A DNA stretch of 20,332 nt, taken from the IMG/VR virus record IMGVR_UViG_3300046810_000348, positions 1-20,332 of that record. One strand, given 5' to 3'. The translations under genes were made by a program, and so were the position numbers. The first letter of the stretch is position 1, and every line of letters begins with the position of its first letter. Below are positions 13,793 to 20,332 of this stretch, in pieces. The DNA is from a virus. Below the pieces are notes generated by a model, which saw only the letters and a program-made list of their open reading frames with translations, did not search any database and was not told where the DNA came from.

Positions 13793-14440
13793 ATGAACAT
13801 TTCCGATATGCGATTACAAAATTTCCGAAGGGTCATCGCCGAACGCAAGCTACGACTAACCGATGTAGCCGACCTTTTGGGCAAGGCCCCTGCACAAGTG
13901 AGTGCTTTCGGGGGGAAAAACCCAACAAAAGGCATAGGGAATCAAATCGCGCGGGAAATTGAACAAGCTCTAGGCCTGCATTCTGGCTACCTAGATATGC
14001 CATACGGCCTTGGTGAGTTTAATAATGCAACCGTTATATCTCATACCGGTAGGAAGCTTCCTGTGATGGGATCGATTGCCGCTGGCGTTTGGTGCGAGCC
14101 GGACCAGCTATTTGACCCGAGAGACGCGGAAGAATGGATTGATGCGCCAGGACCAGTTGGGCCAAAAGCGTTTATCCTTCGAGTCGAGGGAATGAGCATG
14201 GAACCGAGATTTATAGAGGGGGACAAGATCGTTATTGACCCTGCTCTCGAGGCATTGCCAGGACATTTTGTAGCTGCAAAGAGGGCAAGGGATCAAGCAA
14301 CAACTTTAAAGCAGCTAAGACAAGAAGATGGTGAGTTATACCTATTTGCACTCAATCCCGATTGGCCAAATCGAATCATTAGAATGAACGAAGAGTGGAG
14401 CATTTGTGGCCGGGCCAGATGGAAAATTTCTGATTTATAA
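13793..14440 (+). CDS. CI-type repressor with LexA-like (S24) self-cleaving domain
   Basis: This 215-residue repressor maintains lysogeny and is inactivated by RecA-stimulated self-cleavage. The N-terminal helix-turn-helix is in RRVIAERKLRLTDVADLLGK (12-31) with APAQVSAFGG. The peptidase domain has GSIAAGVW with the probable cleavage bond Ala97-Gly98, GMSMEPRF with nucleophile Ser135, and TTLKQL with Lys173. I chose ATG 13793 because it follows O2 and begins just before the HTH. The frame is open back to 13697, but this would place the operators inside the gene. There is no Shine-Dalgarno, so the mRNA may be leaderless, as is lambda cI. The gene is divergent from cro and convergent with the NACHT gene. 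Confidence 0.85.
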   Translation: MNISDMRLQNFRRVIAERKLRLTDVADLLGKAPAQVSAFGGKNPTKGIGNQIAREIEQALGLHSGYLDMPYGLGEFNNATVISHTGRKLPVMGSIAAGVWCEPDQLFDPRDAEEWIDAPGPVGPKAFILRVEGMSMEPRFIEGDKIVIDPALEALPGHFVAAKRARDQATTLKQLRQEDGELYLFALNPDWPNRIIRMNEEWSICGRARWKISDL

Positions 14441-14445
14441 TCCTC

Positions 14446-14473
14446 CGGCTTGTAGTAGCCTTACTACAAGCCG
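14446..14473. other. Perfect 12-base-pair hairpin between cI and the NACHT gene
   Basis: CGGCTTGTAGTA (14446-14457) and TACTACAAGCCG (14462-14473) form a perfect stem with a 4-base loop. It begins 5 bases after the cI stop and 13 bases beyond the end of the convergent NACHT gene. No T-tract follows on either strand, so it may be a bidirectional terminator of weak type or an RNA 3'-end stabiliser. Confidence 0.6.
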
Positions 14474-14486
14474 CTCAGCATAAAAT

Positions 14487-16277
14487 TTAGATAAAGAACA
14501 AACCGCTTACATCTTCTCCCTTTTCAGATTGCCTTTTTTTCATTTTCTGAAGCTCTTCAAATGCAACTAAATATTCGCTACCAATAAAACTCGACAAATA
14601 GGAGTTTGAAAAAACATTCAAATCTTTCGCATCCAACTTTTCGATCTCCTCACACTCTAGGCTACCACCATGTAAATCTAAAAGCTTGGCAAGTTCGGCA
14701 TCCACACCATCATTATAGTTTAGCGTCCTTCCATAGACTCGATTCACAAGCTCAAACAGATAAGATTTATTATTCATACCCCTCAGCATAAAAGCGACGT
14801 CACGCCCATATTCAGAATCGAATGTCGTGATCCCCTTATACAAATAAGAGACTTGTTGCAGTCGCTCCATATCAGTTTGCGCATTAGGTGTCACAACTTT
14901 AAAAACAGCTTCCAAAGCAGGAATAAAGAAATCCTGCTCAATCATATCCTGATTAATATCAAATATCATTGGAATAACATCATCACCATCATTAGCAAAA
15001 GCAACCTTCTCTATCAACTCGAATTTTCGCTCACCAGTAAACCCAACTAAAAATAACGCTGTGAAATACTCTTGGAATGAACGATGAGTAAATGTCACCT
15101 CTAGCCCATCACGCTGCATGATACAAACACTATGCAGAAGATCATTCAGAAAATCTTCACTAGATACTGAAATACCGCTTAGCTTTACTGCTTTGTTTAT
15201 AAATACACTGACATTTTCACTACTGAAAGAATAGTCACCCTCAACATAACTCAATGCACAAAAAGCTGAAAGAATCTTTTTGAAATCATCTATCGGCAGA
15301 CCCGTATATGATTTCCTTCTAAACAAGCTCTTTAAGGAGTCATGCTTATTAAATAAAGTGAGAAAAGCTTGCTCATAGAACAAATGTATTTTGTTTGGAA
15401 TCTCAGCAAATTGCTCATACGTCAAAAGCATCATTGTTAAAAGCAATGGATTTTCCGCAAAGCTTTGGTGCCGTTCATACAACGAAACATCAAGCTCACT
15501 TAAAAACTTCTCTTTGACATCAGAATCATACTTCAGCTTTCCAATTAATTTTTTGGCTTTCTCAATATCTAACGGCTGCATTTCGTATTGGTAAAAATCT
15601 TCCCACGACTCAAAACGAGTATCAAACCTACTAGATACAAGCATCATAATGTTCAGATACTTACCGGAGAGCTTTAACAATTGCCTTTCGAACAACTCCC
15701 TTTTATCCAACGCAACTTCATCAAAGCCATCAAATATAATTAAAACTTTCCCGAGCCTTAAGGAACCCTCCAGCTGCTCCATAGAAAAGCCCGGCTCAAA
15801 ATCTGCGAGCATCTTAAAAATGTAATCTAGGATATCAAGATCATCTAAAACATTGAGATGACGAAGTTCAATAAATACTGGAAAAATCCCTCTGGGCTTC
15901 TCAACCAAATCTAAAAAAACACTTCTACAAAATGTTGACTTACCAGAACCTGCACTACCAACTACAACAAAACGCTTTTTGCTTTCGATGAAATTTATAA
16001 CTTCACCTTCAGACAGAGCCACTCCCCTACTGCTAAGCAAGTCGGTTCTGACGTAAAAATCTCTTAAATTTACAGGCTCCCCTCTGTACAAGAGCGTTTT
16101 CGTTTTCGAGTATTTATCGTAATGACGATAAATGTATTTTGAAAAACAAAGCTCAAACTCAACTTTAAACTTATCAAATAAATTTTTAGACAAACTCTTG
16201 GCACTCATAAAAATAGGAGCACCAAACTGTTTTATAAGTTCAGGAACAATTTTGTTTAGATCAATATCTGTGGACAT
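14487..16277 (-). CDS. NACHT-domain STAND NTPase, NLR-like, likely anti-phage defence protein
   Basis: This 596-residue protein has no homologous neighbour in the phage core. Residues 1-100 form a mixed helical N-terminus ending FYVRTDLLSSRGVALSEGE, which is typical of the segment before NACHT. Walker A is GSAGSGKS (107-114), Walker B LIIFDGFDE (179-187), a sensor-like motif LVSSRFDTR (213-221), the NACHT-associated NPLLLTMMLL (276-285), and winged-helix FTHRSFQEYF (396-405). The last 190 residues are helical, without LRR, TPR or WD repeats, and I see no nuclease or membrane effector. Bacterial NACHT proteins of this short kind are known phage-defence genes. ATG 16277 has AAGGAG 5 bases upstream; a frame to 16394 is not needed. 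Base composition is far more A+T-rich than neighbours, which points to separate acquisition. It lies between PL and PR. Confidence 0.88.
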   Translation of the reverse strand: MSTDIDLNKIVPELIKQFGAPIFMSAKSLSKNLFDKFKVEFELCFSKYIYRHYDKYSKTKTLLYRGEPVNLRDFYVRTDLLSSRGVALSEGEVINFIESKKRFVVVGSAGSGKSTFCRSVFLDLVEKPRGIFPVFIELRHLNVLDDLDILDYIFKMLADFEPGFSMEQLEGSLRLGKVLIIFDGFDEVALDKRELFERQLLKLSGKYLNIMMLVSSRFDTRFESWEDFYQYEMQPLDIEKAKKLIGKLKYDSDVKEKFLSELDVSLYERHQSFAENPLLLTMMLLTYEQFAEIPNKIHLFYEQAFLTLFNKHDSLKSLFRRKSYTGLPIDDFKKILSAFCALSYVEGDYSFSSENVSVFINKAVKLSGISVSSEDFLNDLLHSVCIMQRDGLEVTFTHRSFQEYFTALFLVGFTGERKFELIEKVAFANDGDDVIPMIFDINQDMIEQDFFIPALEAVFKVVTPNAQTDMERLQQVSYLYKGITTFDSEYGRDVAFMLRGMNNKSYLFELVNRVYGRTLNYNDGVDAELAKLLDLHGGSLECEEIEKLDAKDLNVFSNSYLSSFIGSEYLVAFEELQKMKKRQSEKGEDVSGLFFI

Positions 16278-16405
16278 TCCAACTCCTTGTAATAAATGAG
16301 GACAGACGTAGATTCTGCCATTATTTTGCCACTCTGGGCTATTGGCTCGATTACTCCCCATGAGATTGGCAGGACCTAGAGCTACATCGAGCAAAAAATT
16401 CGAGC

Positions 16406-16434
16406 TTGCATTTGTTAACCTTTATGGTTAATTT
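16406..16434 (+). promoter_or_regulatory. PL promoter for the integrase-side operon
   Basis: TTGCAT (16406-16411) and TAATTT (16429-16434) are separated by 17 bases. The operator-like palindrome lies at the same spacer position as in PR. Transcription would start near 16441 and the first gene begins at 16467. Confidence 0.7.
16416..16430. promoter_or_regulatory. Repressor operator at PL
   Basis: TAACCTTTATGGTTA differs at one position from O1 read in the same promoter orientation (TAACCTTTAAGGTTA). It sits in the PL spacer. It may also affect the divergent NACHT gene, whose start is 139 bases away, though no promoter for that gene was recognised. Confidence 0.75.
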
Positions 16435-16466
16435 TTTCTTCTCCTTCACCACAGAGCGAGAAAAAA

Positions 16467-16646
16467 ATGCGTACCACTTCAAGCCTGCACATCCATCCAG
16501 CATGCGTCAGCAATCGCAAACTAATCGAACAGCTGCAGCTCGCCACGGACTGTCTGGTCGTCATTCATAACAGCAAACCCAAGCTTGTTGCCAAGTCCTG
16601 CCAGCCCTCTCCTATCGATCCGAACGGTGGAGGGCACGCTGCATGA
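16467..16646 (+). CDS. Small hypothetical phage protein (59 residues)
   Basis: This is the first gene of the PL operon, MRTTSSLHIHPACVSNRKLI, continuing EQLQLATDCLVVIHNSKPKL. It has no recognised family, signal or membrane segment; Cys residues are at about 13, 29 and 45. The ATG is 26 bases after the expected transcription start, with only a weak GAGCGAG upstream. Its stop overlaps the next start (ATGA), which supports it as a real coupled gene. In lambda this first PL position carries N, but nothing in the sequence indicates an antiterminator. Confidence 0.6.
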   Translation: MRTTSSLHIHPACVSNRKLIEQLQLATDCLVVIHNSKPKLVAKSCQPSPIDPNGGGHAA

Positions 16647-17233
16647 TCAAGTACAAGATCGACAACCGCACCCTGCAGTTGCTCAACGCCCAGGTTAACC
16701 TGACCGAGACCTTCAACCACGTCCTGCGCACAGCACCGAAGCGTGAATGCCTGGCGTTTCGCCTCAAGGCTGAACGCGGCACAGTGGAAAGCACTTTTGT
16801 CGTGGAGCTGGGCAGCGAACGCCACACGCTGACCCTGCCAAACGAGAAGAAAATGCACCTCAAACTCGCCGACTTCATCGAAGAGATTGCTAACGGTCCG
16901 TTCGACGCGAGCAACTCCAGTGACCTGGTGAATCGCCCGCATGCCGATCGTCAATACGGCCATTTTCTTGTCCAGGACAAGCAGCGTGTGTTCGAACTGG
17001 TAAACACCGGCGGCGTGCTTAGCCTCGACATGGGTTTCGAGATTCCCCTGCATGTGGCGCTGCATCGCACCCATTCACGCCGGGGCGTCACCGCCATCTT
17101 GAGCATCGGCAACAAGAGCCCGCATACGCGCTGCTTCACCCTGTACGACCCCGATGCCGAGATCTACGCAAAGCTCATTGAGTCCATCAACCACCTTGCT
17201 GCAGCGGCCACTCCTGCTGCGCATGCTGCTTGA
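16643..17233 (+). CDS. Hypothetical phage protein (196 residues)
   Basis: The protein begins MIKYKIDNRTLQLLNAQVNL. I do not recognise a family. It has alternating beta-like segments (STFVVELGSERHTLTLPNEK; QYGHFLVQDKQRVFELVNTG; RGVTAILSIGNKSPHTRCFT) and ends with an Ala-rich tail. There is no membrane segment or nucleotide-binding motif. Its length, base composition and strong ribosome binding site (GGAGG 9 bases upstream) leave little doubt it is translated. It is coupled to the 59-residue gene before it by an ATGA overlap, and 9 bases separate it from the KilAC-like gene. Confidence 0.75.
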   Translation: MIKYKIDNRTLQLLNAQVNLTETFNHVLRTAPKRECLAFRLKAERGTVESTFVVELGSERHTLTLPNEKKMHLKLADFIEEIANGPFDASNSSDLVNRPHADRQYGHFLVQDKQRVFELVNTGGVLSLDMGFEIPLHVALHRTHSRRGVTAILSIGNKSPHTRCFTLYDPDAEIYAKLIESINHLAAAATPAAHAA

Positions 17234-17242
17234 GGACCGTTT

Positions 17243-17524
17243 ATGGAACGCACCCTCGCCCAAGCAGCCGCTCAACTCGGCCTCTCTCGCCCCAAACTGA
17301 TCGCTCTCATGCGGGAAAAGGGTTTGCTCAAGGGAAACCTGCCGGCGAACCCGAAGCGAGACAAAGCGTACCTGCGGGTCAAGGACAGCCCCTGGTATGA
17401 CGAGAAACACGGAATGCAGTACAGCCAGTCGACTCGGGTGAAGCAGGCCGGTATCCGTTGGCTGGCCGAGCAGTTGGACATCGATTTTCCTGCCATCCCG
17501 GCAGATCGCCGTGACGTGGCCTAG
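17243..17524 (+). CDS. KilAC-domain antirepressor-like protein
   Basis: This 93-residue protein corresponds to the C-terminal KilAC DNA-binding domain of phage antirepressors such as P22 Ant, but stands alone. The pattern is LAQAAAQLGLSRPKLIALMR (5-24), EKGLLKGNLPANP, then a strand-rich YLRVKDSPWYDEKHGMQYSQ and STRVKQAGIRWLAEQL. There is no N-terminal Bro/AntA domain. ATG 17243 has GAGG 7 bases upstream. Its last codons overlap the next small gene. It may interfere with CI or act as a regulator; that is inferred from the family. Confidence 0.8.
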   Translation: MERTLAQAAAQLGLSRPKLIALMREKGLLKGNLPANPKRDKAYLRVKDSPWYDEKHGMQYSQSTRVKQAGIRWLAEQLDIDFPAIPADRRDVA

Positions 17525-17690
17525 GGAGTACGCCCGACAGATCATCGCCATGCGGACACGAGAGGAGCGCAATGCCGCGCTCCTTGAGGTGCCCGAGCAT
17601 CTGCGGGAGCTGACGAAACGGCACTGCCTGAACGCCTGGAACCATCCGGCAAGAAAACAACGCAAGGAGGCCACACAAAGCCATGAGTAA
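17511..17690 (+). CDS. Small hypothetical phage protein (59 residues)
   Basis: From GTG 17511 the frame reads MTWPREYARQIIAMRTREER then NAALLEVPEHLRELTKRHCL and ends EATQSHE. The charged helical pattern with VPEHLRELTKRH is familiar from small conserved phage proteins near recombination or regulator genes, without known function. GTG has no clear ribosome binding site but would couple by overlapping the KilAC stop by 14 bases; ATG 17550 is the alternative start. Its 3' end overlaps the PrtN-like start by 8 bases and carries that gene's AAGGAGG site. Confidence 0.65.
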   Translation: MTWPREYARQIIAMRTREERNAALLEVPEHLRELTKRHCLNAWNHPARKQRKEATQSHE

Positions 17691-18000
17691 CGCAGCCCAA
17701 GCCCCATTAAGGCTACGCCCAGCCCCTGAGTCCACCACCATCGAGCTGCTTTACCGCACGTTCGGTGACGTGCTGATTCCACTGGACACAGTCCGCGAAA
17801 AATACTTCCGCAATCTCAACGAGCAAAAGTTCGTGTCGGAAATCAACAGCGGTCGGATCCAGCTGCCGATCACCACGCTGGACTCAAGTCGGAAAGCGCC
17901 CAAGTACGCCCACATTCGACACGTTGCATCGCTCATCGATATTCGCGCCTACCAGGCCGACGAAGAAATGCAGAGTCAGCAAGACGAGCCAACCGAGTAA
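17683..18000 (+). CDS. PrtN-like pyocin activator family protein
   Basis: This 105-residue protein matches the pyocin activator PrtN family in layout: IELLYRTFGDVLIPLDTVRE (20-39), KYFRNLNEQKFVSEINSGRI (40-59) and QLPITTLDSSRKAPKYAHIR (60-79), ending in an acidic tail. PrtN activates R/F-pyocin genes in P. aeruginosa under SOS control; family members are common in Pseudomonas prophages as small DNA-binding regulators. ATG 17683 has AAGGAGG about 11 bases upstream. Its position in the PL operon means it is made after CI is inactivated. A target is not evident in the window. Confidence 0.8.
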   Translation: MSNAAQAPLRLRPAPESTTIELLYRTFGDVLIPLDTVREKYFRNLNEQKFVSEINSGRIQLPITTLDSSRKAPKYAHIRHVASLIDIRAYQADEEMQSQQDEPTE

Positions 18001-18055
18001 GCCTTATCCCAAGGACTGCCACTACCAGTCCGCAATTGAACCAGGAGCAAACCAA

Positions 18056-18487
18056 ATGACCGCAATTCAAATCTCCGCACTCATAGCAATCATCCTCATG
18101 ACCGCCGGCATTTACTGGCTCGCCTACCGGAACGGATTCAACAATGGCCTAACTGAGGGCCATACAGAAGGCTACAGCGAAGGCATAGCCGTTCAGAGCG
18201 CTGACAAATCTGAAGAAATCCGAAACCTCACGCTATCGCTCAAGCAGGTCCAAAACAAACACGAGAAACTCTACGACCTTTACAAGCGCGCCGTTGAGGC
18301 CTCGCAACTTGGAGAACCTGCACACATCACCCTGCTGGAGATTGCAGAACAGTTGCGTATCGCAGCCGACACTTTCGCCACCTTCCGAACGGGAAAAAAA
18401 CTCGAGCGCGAAACCAGAGCCTTGCGCGACCAAGCGCTGGCCATGGCAGACCTACTGCGGGTTGCAAATGAGGGAGAGGCCGCATGA
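18056..18487 (+). CDS. Single-pass membrane protein with coiled-coil-like tail
   Basis: This 143-residue protein starts MTAIQISALIAIILMTAGIY, with one hydrophobic segment at about residues 4-24 and a short positive stretch after it (YRN). Next comes a Gly/Glu repeat, NGLTEGHTEGYSEGIA, and then a charged helical region (SEEIRNLTLSLKQVQNKHEK onward) likely to form a coiled coil in the cytoplasm. I do not recognise the family. ATG 18056 has AGGAG 8 bases upstream, and a frame open to 17924 is not used because it overlaps the PrtN-like gene. The end overlaps the next start (ATGA). Confidence 0.75.
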   Translation: MTAIQISALIAIILMTAGIYWLAYRNGFNNGLTEGHTEGYSEGIAVQSADKSEEIRNLTLSLKQVQNKHEKLYDLYKRAVEASQLGEPAHITLLEIAEQLRIAADTFATFRTGKKLERETRALRDQALAMADLLRVANEGEAA

Positions 18488-19125
18488 ACGTCACACTCTC
18501 CTACTTCGGACCGACTCATTATCGGATCTCAGAGCAAGGCGGCGCGCAACCTCACGTACGCGCTCGATTATCGACCGCGTTGCTCTGCGACAGCACGCGC
18601 GTCGACACTCAAGGAATAAAAAGTCTCTGCTGCGCAGCAGCAGGCATTAGTGCTTTTCCTCAAGCCGCTACCGAGGCACTTCCCCCCCAAGTAAGGCTGC
18701 GCCGGGCAGCGACACCCAATGCAACGCTGACCGCTCAGCAACGACCGCCCGCGCAGCTTGCCGAGGGGTATACGGCCGTTGATGACGATGCAGACTCAAC
18801 GCTGCCGACCTACCACTTGGACAAGATTCCAGAAGACAAGATGGCCGAGTTGGTTGGTACTACCCGCCGAGCGTTGCAAGGCAAGCGCGCCAGAGGCGTT
18901 ATCCCAAAAGGTGTTTGGAACACCATCGACAGCCGCATTTACTACAGCATCAGGAGATACGAGGCATGGCTAGAAAGCCAATGGGATTGCCCACCGGAGT
19001 TGAATTTGCTGGACAGTCCGTCCGCATTCGCTTCACCTGGAACGGGCAACGCCGTTGCGAAACCCTCCCCTATCCCCAAACGCCGAAGGGGATTAAGGCT
19101 GCCGCCGACTTACGCGCTAACGTAA
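18484..19125 (+). CDS. Putative excisionase (Xis) with unusual N-terminal extension
   Basis: The 213-residue frame has an Xis-like HTH at about 115-165: DKMAELVGTTRRALQGKRAR, then [28 protein letters not shown]. Xis bends attachment-site DNA and directs the integrase to excise. Excisionases are usually 70-110 residues, so the first 100 residues (MNVTLSYFGPTHYRISEQGG, low resemblance to anything) are odd. ATG 18484 overlaps the previous stop (ATGA) and is the best start in sight; no internal start with a good ribosome binding site is obvious. The 3' end overlaps the integrase by 160 bases in another frame, including a basic tail [13 protein letters not shown]. Confidence 0.6.
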   Translation: MNVTLSYFGPTHYRISEQGGAQPHVRARLSTALLCDSTRVDTQGIKSLCCAAAGISAFPQAATEALPPQVRLRRAATPNATLTAQQRPPAQLAEGYTAVDDDADSTLPTYHLDKIPEDKMAELVGTTRRALQGKRARGVIPKGVWNTIDSRIYYSIRRYEAWLESQWDCPPELNLLDSPSAFASPGTGNAVAKPSPIPKRRRGLRLPPTYALT

Positions 19126-20174
19126 CCAGCCTGATTAAGCATGGCGTGATGGATGATCAGCGCTATGCCGAGCTGTTCCCCAACTCCACTTACGCCACCT
19201 ACTCAGCGACTCCCCGTTTCGGGGAGTACGCCCAGGAGTGGCTCAACAGTCGCGAGATCGTGGCCGGGACACGAAAGAACTACCTCGGCTCGCTCAATCT
19301 GTACTGGATGCCGTATCTGGCAATGTTCCCCATGGACAGCATCACGTCAGTGATGCTGCGCAAAGTGGTAGCGAACACTGAATGGCCAACCCCCGGTGTG
19401 AAGCGCGCCGCGATCCAGCGCTTGACCACTGTGTTTGGCACCGCAGTGAAAGACGGTCTGATCAACCGTAACCCAGTGGAGTCCATCGAGCTGCCGGTGA
19501 AGACCAAGAAACCCATCGATCCGTTCACGGTGGCAGAGGCCAACCAGATCATCGATCACATATATAAGACGCTGACCCACTCGATGCGGATCTATGCAGC
19601 CTACTTCGAATTCGCCTTCTACACCGGCATGCGCCCCAGCGAGATCGCGGCGCTGCGCTGGGAAGAGGTCGACAAGGAGAAGCGACTGGTCAACGTGTGT
19701 CGGATCGTCGCGGATTACAAAATCGAGGAGCGAACCAAAACCCGCAACGAACGCCAGGTCATGCTCAACAGTCGCGCACTGCACGCCATCGAGCAGGCCG
19801 AGCTGGTGGCGAAGCAACGTGCCTTGCACAGCCGTCGTAAACGCACCGAATCGCCCTATGTGTTCCCGCCAACCAAGAACTTCGAGTTCATCCAGCAATC
19901 GAGCGTGACCGATAAACACTTTCAGGCTGCACTGACCGAATTGGGTATTCGCGCCCGTCGGCAATACAACTGCCGACACACATACGCTACCATGTGTCTC
20001 ATGGCGGGTATGAACCCTGCGTTTATTGCCACTCAGCTCGGTCATAGCGTTCAGATGTTGCTATCGACCTACGCCCGATGGATAAACTCCAGCACTGACT
20101 GGAGTGAGCTCGGGAAGCTCGAAAACAGCTTGATTGGTACAAAATTGGTACAGGCAGAAACAGTACCCCTCTGA
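18966..20174 (+). CDS. Tyrosine-family phage integrase with arm-binding domain
   Basis: This 402-residue recombinase integrates and excises the prophage. An N-terminal arm-type DNA-binding domain ([20 protein letters not shown] onward to about 75, DUF3596-like) is followed by a core-binding domain (about 84-180) and a catalytic domain. Active-site residues are Arg223 in [13 protein letters not shown], Lys258 in [10 protein letters not shown], Arg337 in YNCRHTYA (Tyr stands where His is common), His360 in TQLGHS, and nucleophile Tyr369 in STYARW. ATG 18966 has AGGAG 9 bases upstream; a frame open to 18915 lies in the Xis gene. It is the last prophage gene and ends 7 bases before a possible folE start. 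Confidence 0.92.
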   Translation: MARKPMGLPTGVEFAGQSVRIRFTWNGQRRCETLPYPQTPKGIKAAADLRANVTSLIKHGVMDDQRYAELFPNSTYATYSATPRFGEYAQEWLNSREIVAGTRKNYLGSLNLYWMPYLAMFPMDSITSVMLRKVVANTEWPTPGVKRAAIQRLTTVFGTAVKDGLINRNPVESIELPVKTKKPIDPFTVAEANQIIDHIYKTLTHSMRIYAAYFEFAFYTGMRPSEIAALRWEEVDKEKRLVNVCRIVADYKIEERTKTRNERQVMLNSRALHAIEQAELVAKQRALHSRRKRTESPYVFPPTKNFEFIQQSSVTDKHFQAALTELGIRARRQYNCRHTYATMCLMAGMNPAFIATQLGHSVQMLLSTYARWINSSTDWSELGKLENSLIGTKLVQAETVPL

Positions 20175-20181
20175 AACCCTT

Positions 20182-20332
20182 ATGGAATCAGCCCCTGTGA
20201 CACTGGAACAGAACTACACCGCGATTCTCGGCCAATTGGGCGAGGACGTGTCCCGCGAGGGCCTGCTCGACACGCCAAAGCGTGCCGCCAAAGCCATGCA
20301 GTACCTCTGCCGCGGTTATGAACAGACGCTCG
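20182..20332 (+). CDS. folE: GTP cyclohydrolase I (FolE), 5' part; host gene at prophage border
   Basis: The visible 50 residues include [20 protein letters not shown] and [20 protein letters not shown], the N-terminal region of GTP cyclohydrolase I, which converts GTP to dihydroneopterin triphosphate at the start of folate synthesis. This very closely resembles the Pseudomonas form and is the main evidence for the host. Two starts are possible: ATG 20182, giving an N-terminus [11 protein letters not shown], or GTG 20197, giving VTLEQN, closer to the usual short N-terminus in Pseudomonas. Neither has a good ribosome binding site, perhaps because integration changed the upstream DNA. The gene continues off the window. 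Confidence 0.9.
   Translation, partial: MESAPVTLEQNYTAILGQLGEDVSREGLLDTPKRAAKAMQYLCRGYEQTL

Noticed and set aside
16278-16394. N-terminal extension of the NACHT protein
   Set aside because: ATG 16277 has AAGGAG at ideal distance; the added residues have no conserved look.
1-20332. CRISPR arrays, tRNA or rRNA genes, insertion sequences
   Set aside because: No regularly spaced repeats of suitable length, no tRNA-like cloverleaf or T-loop pattern, and no transposase were seen.

Overview
The window is the right-hand part of a temperate-phage prophage in a Gammaproteobacterium, almost certainly a Pseudomonas. At the far right a partial gene reads as the start of GTP cyclohydrolase I (FolE) and looks like the Pseudomonas protein. 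Most of the DNA is around 60% G+C (a 60-base stretch counted by hand at 16801-16860 is 60%). The exception is about 14.4-16.4 kb, where 15181-15240 counts to 33%.

From left to right, the first 8.8 kb is a late operon on the minus strand. Read in its own direction it runs: small and large terminase, gpW-like connector, lambda-type portal, ClpP-like head protease with a scaffold-like tail, gpD-like decoration protein, gpE-like major capsid, FII-like head-tail joining protein, gpZ-like tail protein, an unnamed tail protein, and a P2-type baseplate spike protein V cut by the window edge. The head is therefore lambda-like, while the tail module points to a contractile P2-type tail. Most genes overlap by 1-8 bases and have clear ribosome binding sites. 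Upstream are a holin, a strong terminator, and a candidate late promoter arranged like lambda PR'-tR', with a Q-like antiterminator further upstream. The roughly 480 bases between Q and the late promoter hold an iteron-like array and repeated GTGGGAC boxes. They are a candidate replication origin.

The early operon (minus strand, 13694 to 9831) runs Cro-like repressor, a doubtful small ORF, CII-like regulator, DksA/TraR-type zinc finger, Toprim primase, VapE-type helicase, Q. The primase and helicase are in the same frame and are separated only by one TGA codon, where a Trp codon is expected. They look like one gene broken by a nonsense change.

The immunity region lies between two promoters of nearly identical build: PR (minus, about 13715-13743) and PL (plus, 16406-16434). 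Each has a TAACCTTTAWGGTTA operator at the same place inside a 17-base spacer. Between them are the LexA-like CI repressor (plus) and, convergent with it, a low-G+C gene for a 596-residue NACHT-type STAND NTPase. It sits where lambda carries rexAB. This is the best candidate for an unusual system: a bacterial NLR-like anti-phage protein carried in a prophage immunity region.

The PL operon (plus strand, 16467-20174) carries two unrecognised small proteins, a KilAC-domain protein, a 59-residue protein, a PrtN-like activator, a one-pass membrane protein, a putative excisionase and a tyrosine integrase. The integrase ends 7 bases before the first possible folE start codon, so the right attachment site is probably at that junction. 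All functional names come from reading the translations by eye; no database search was run.
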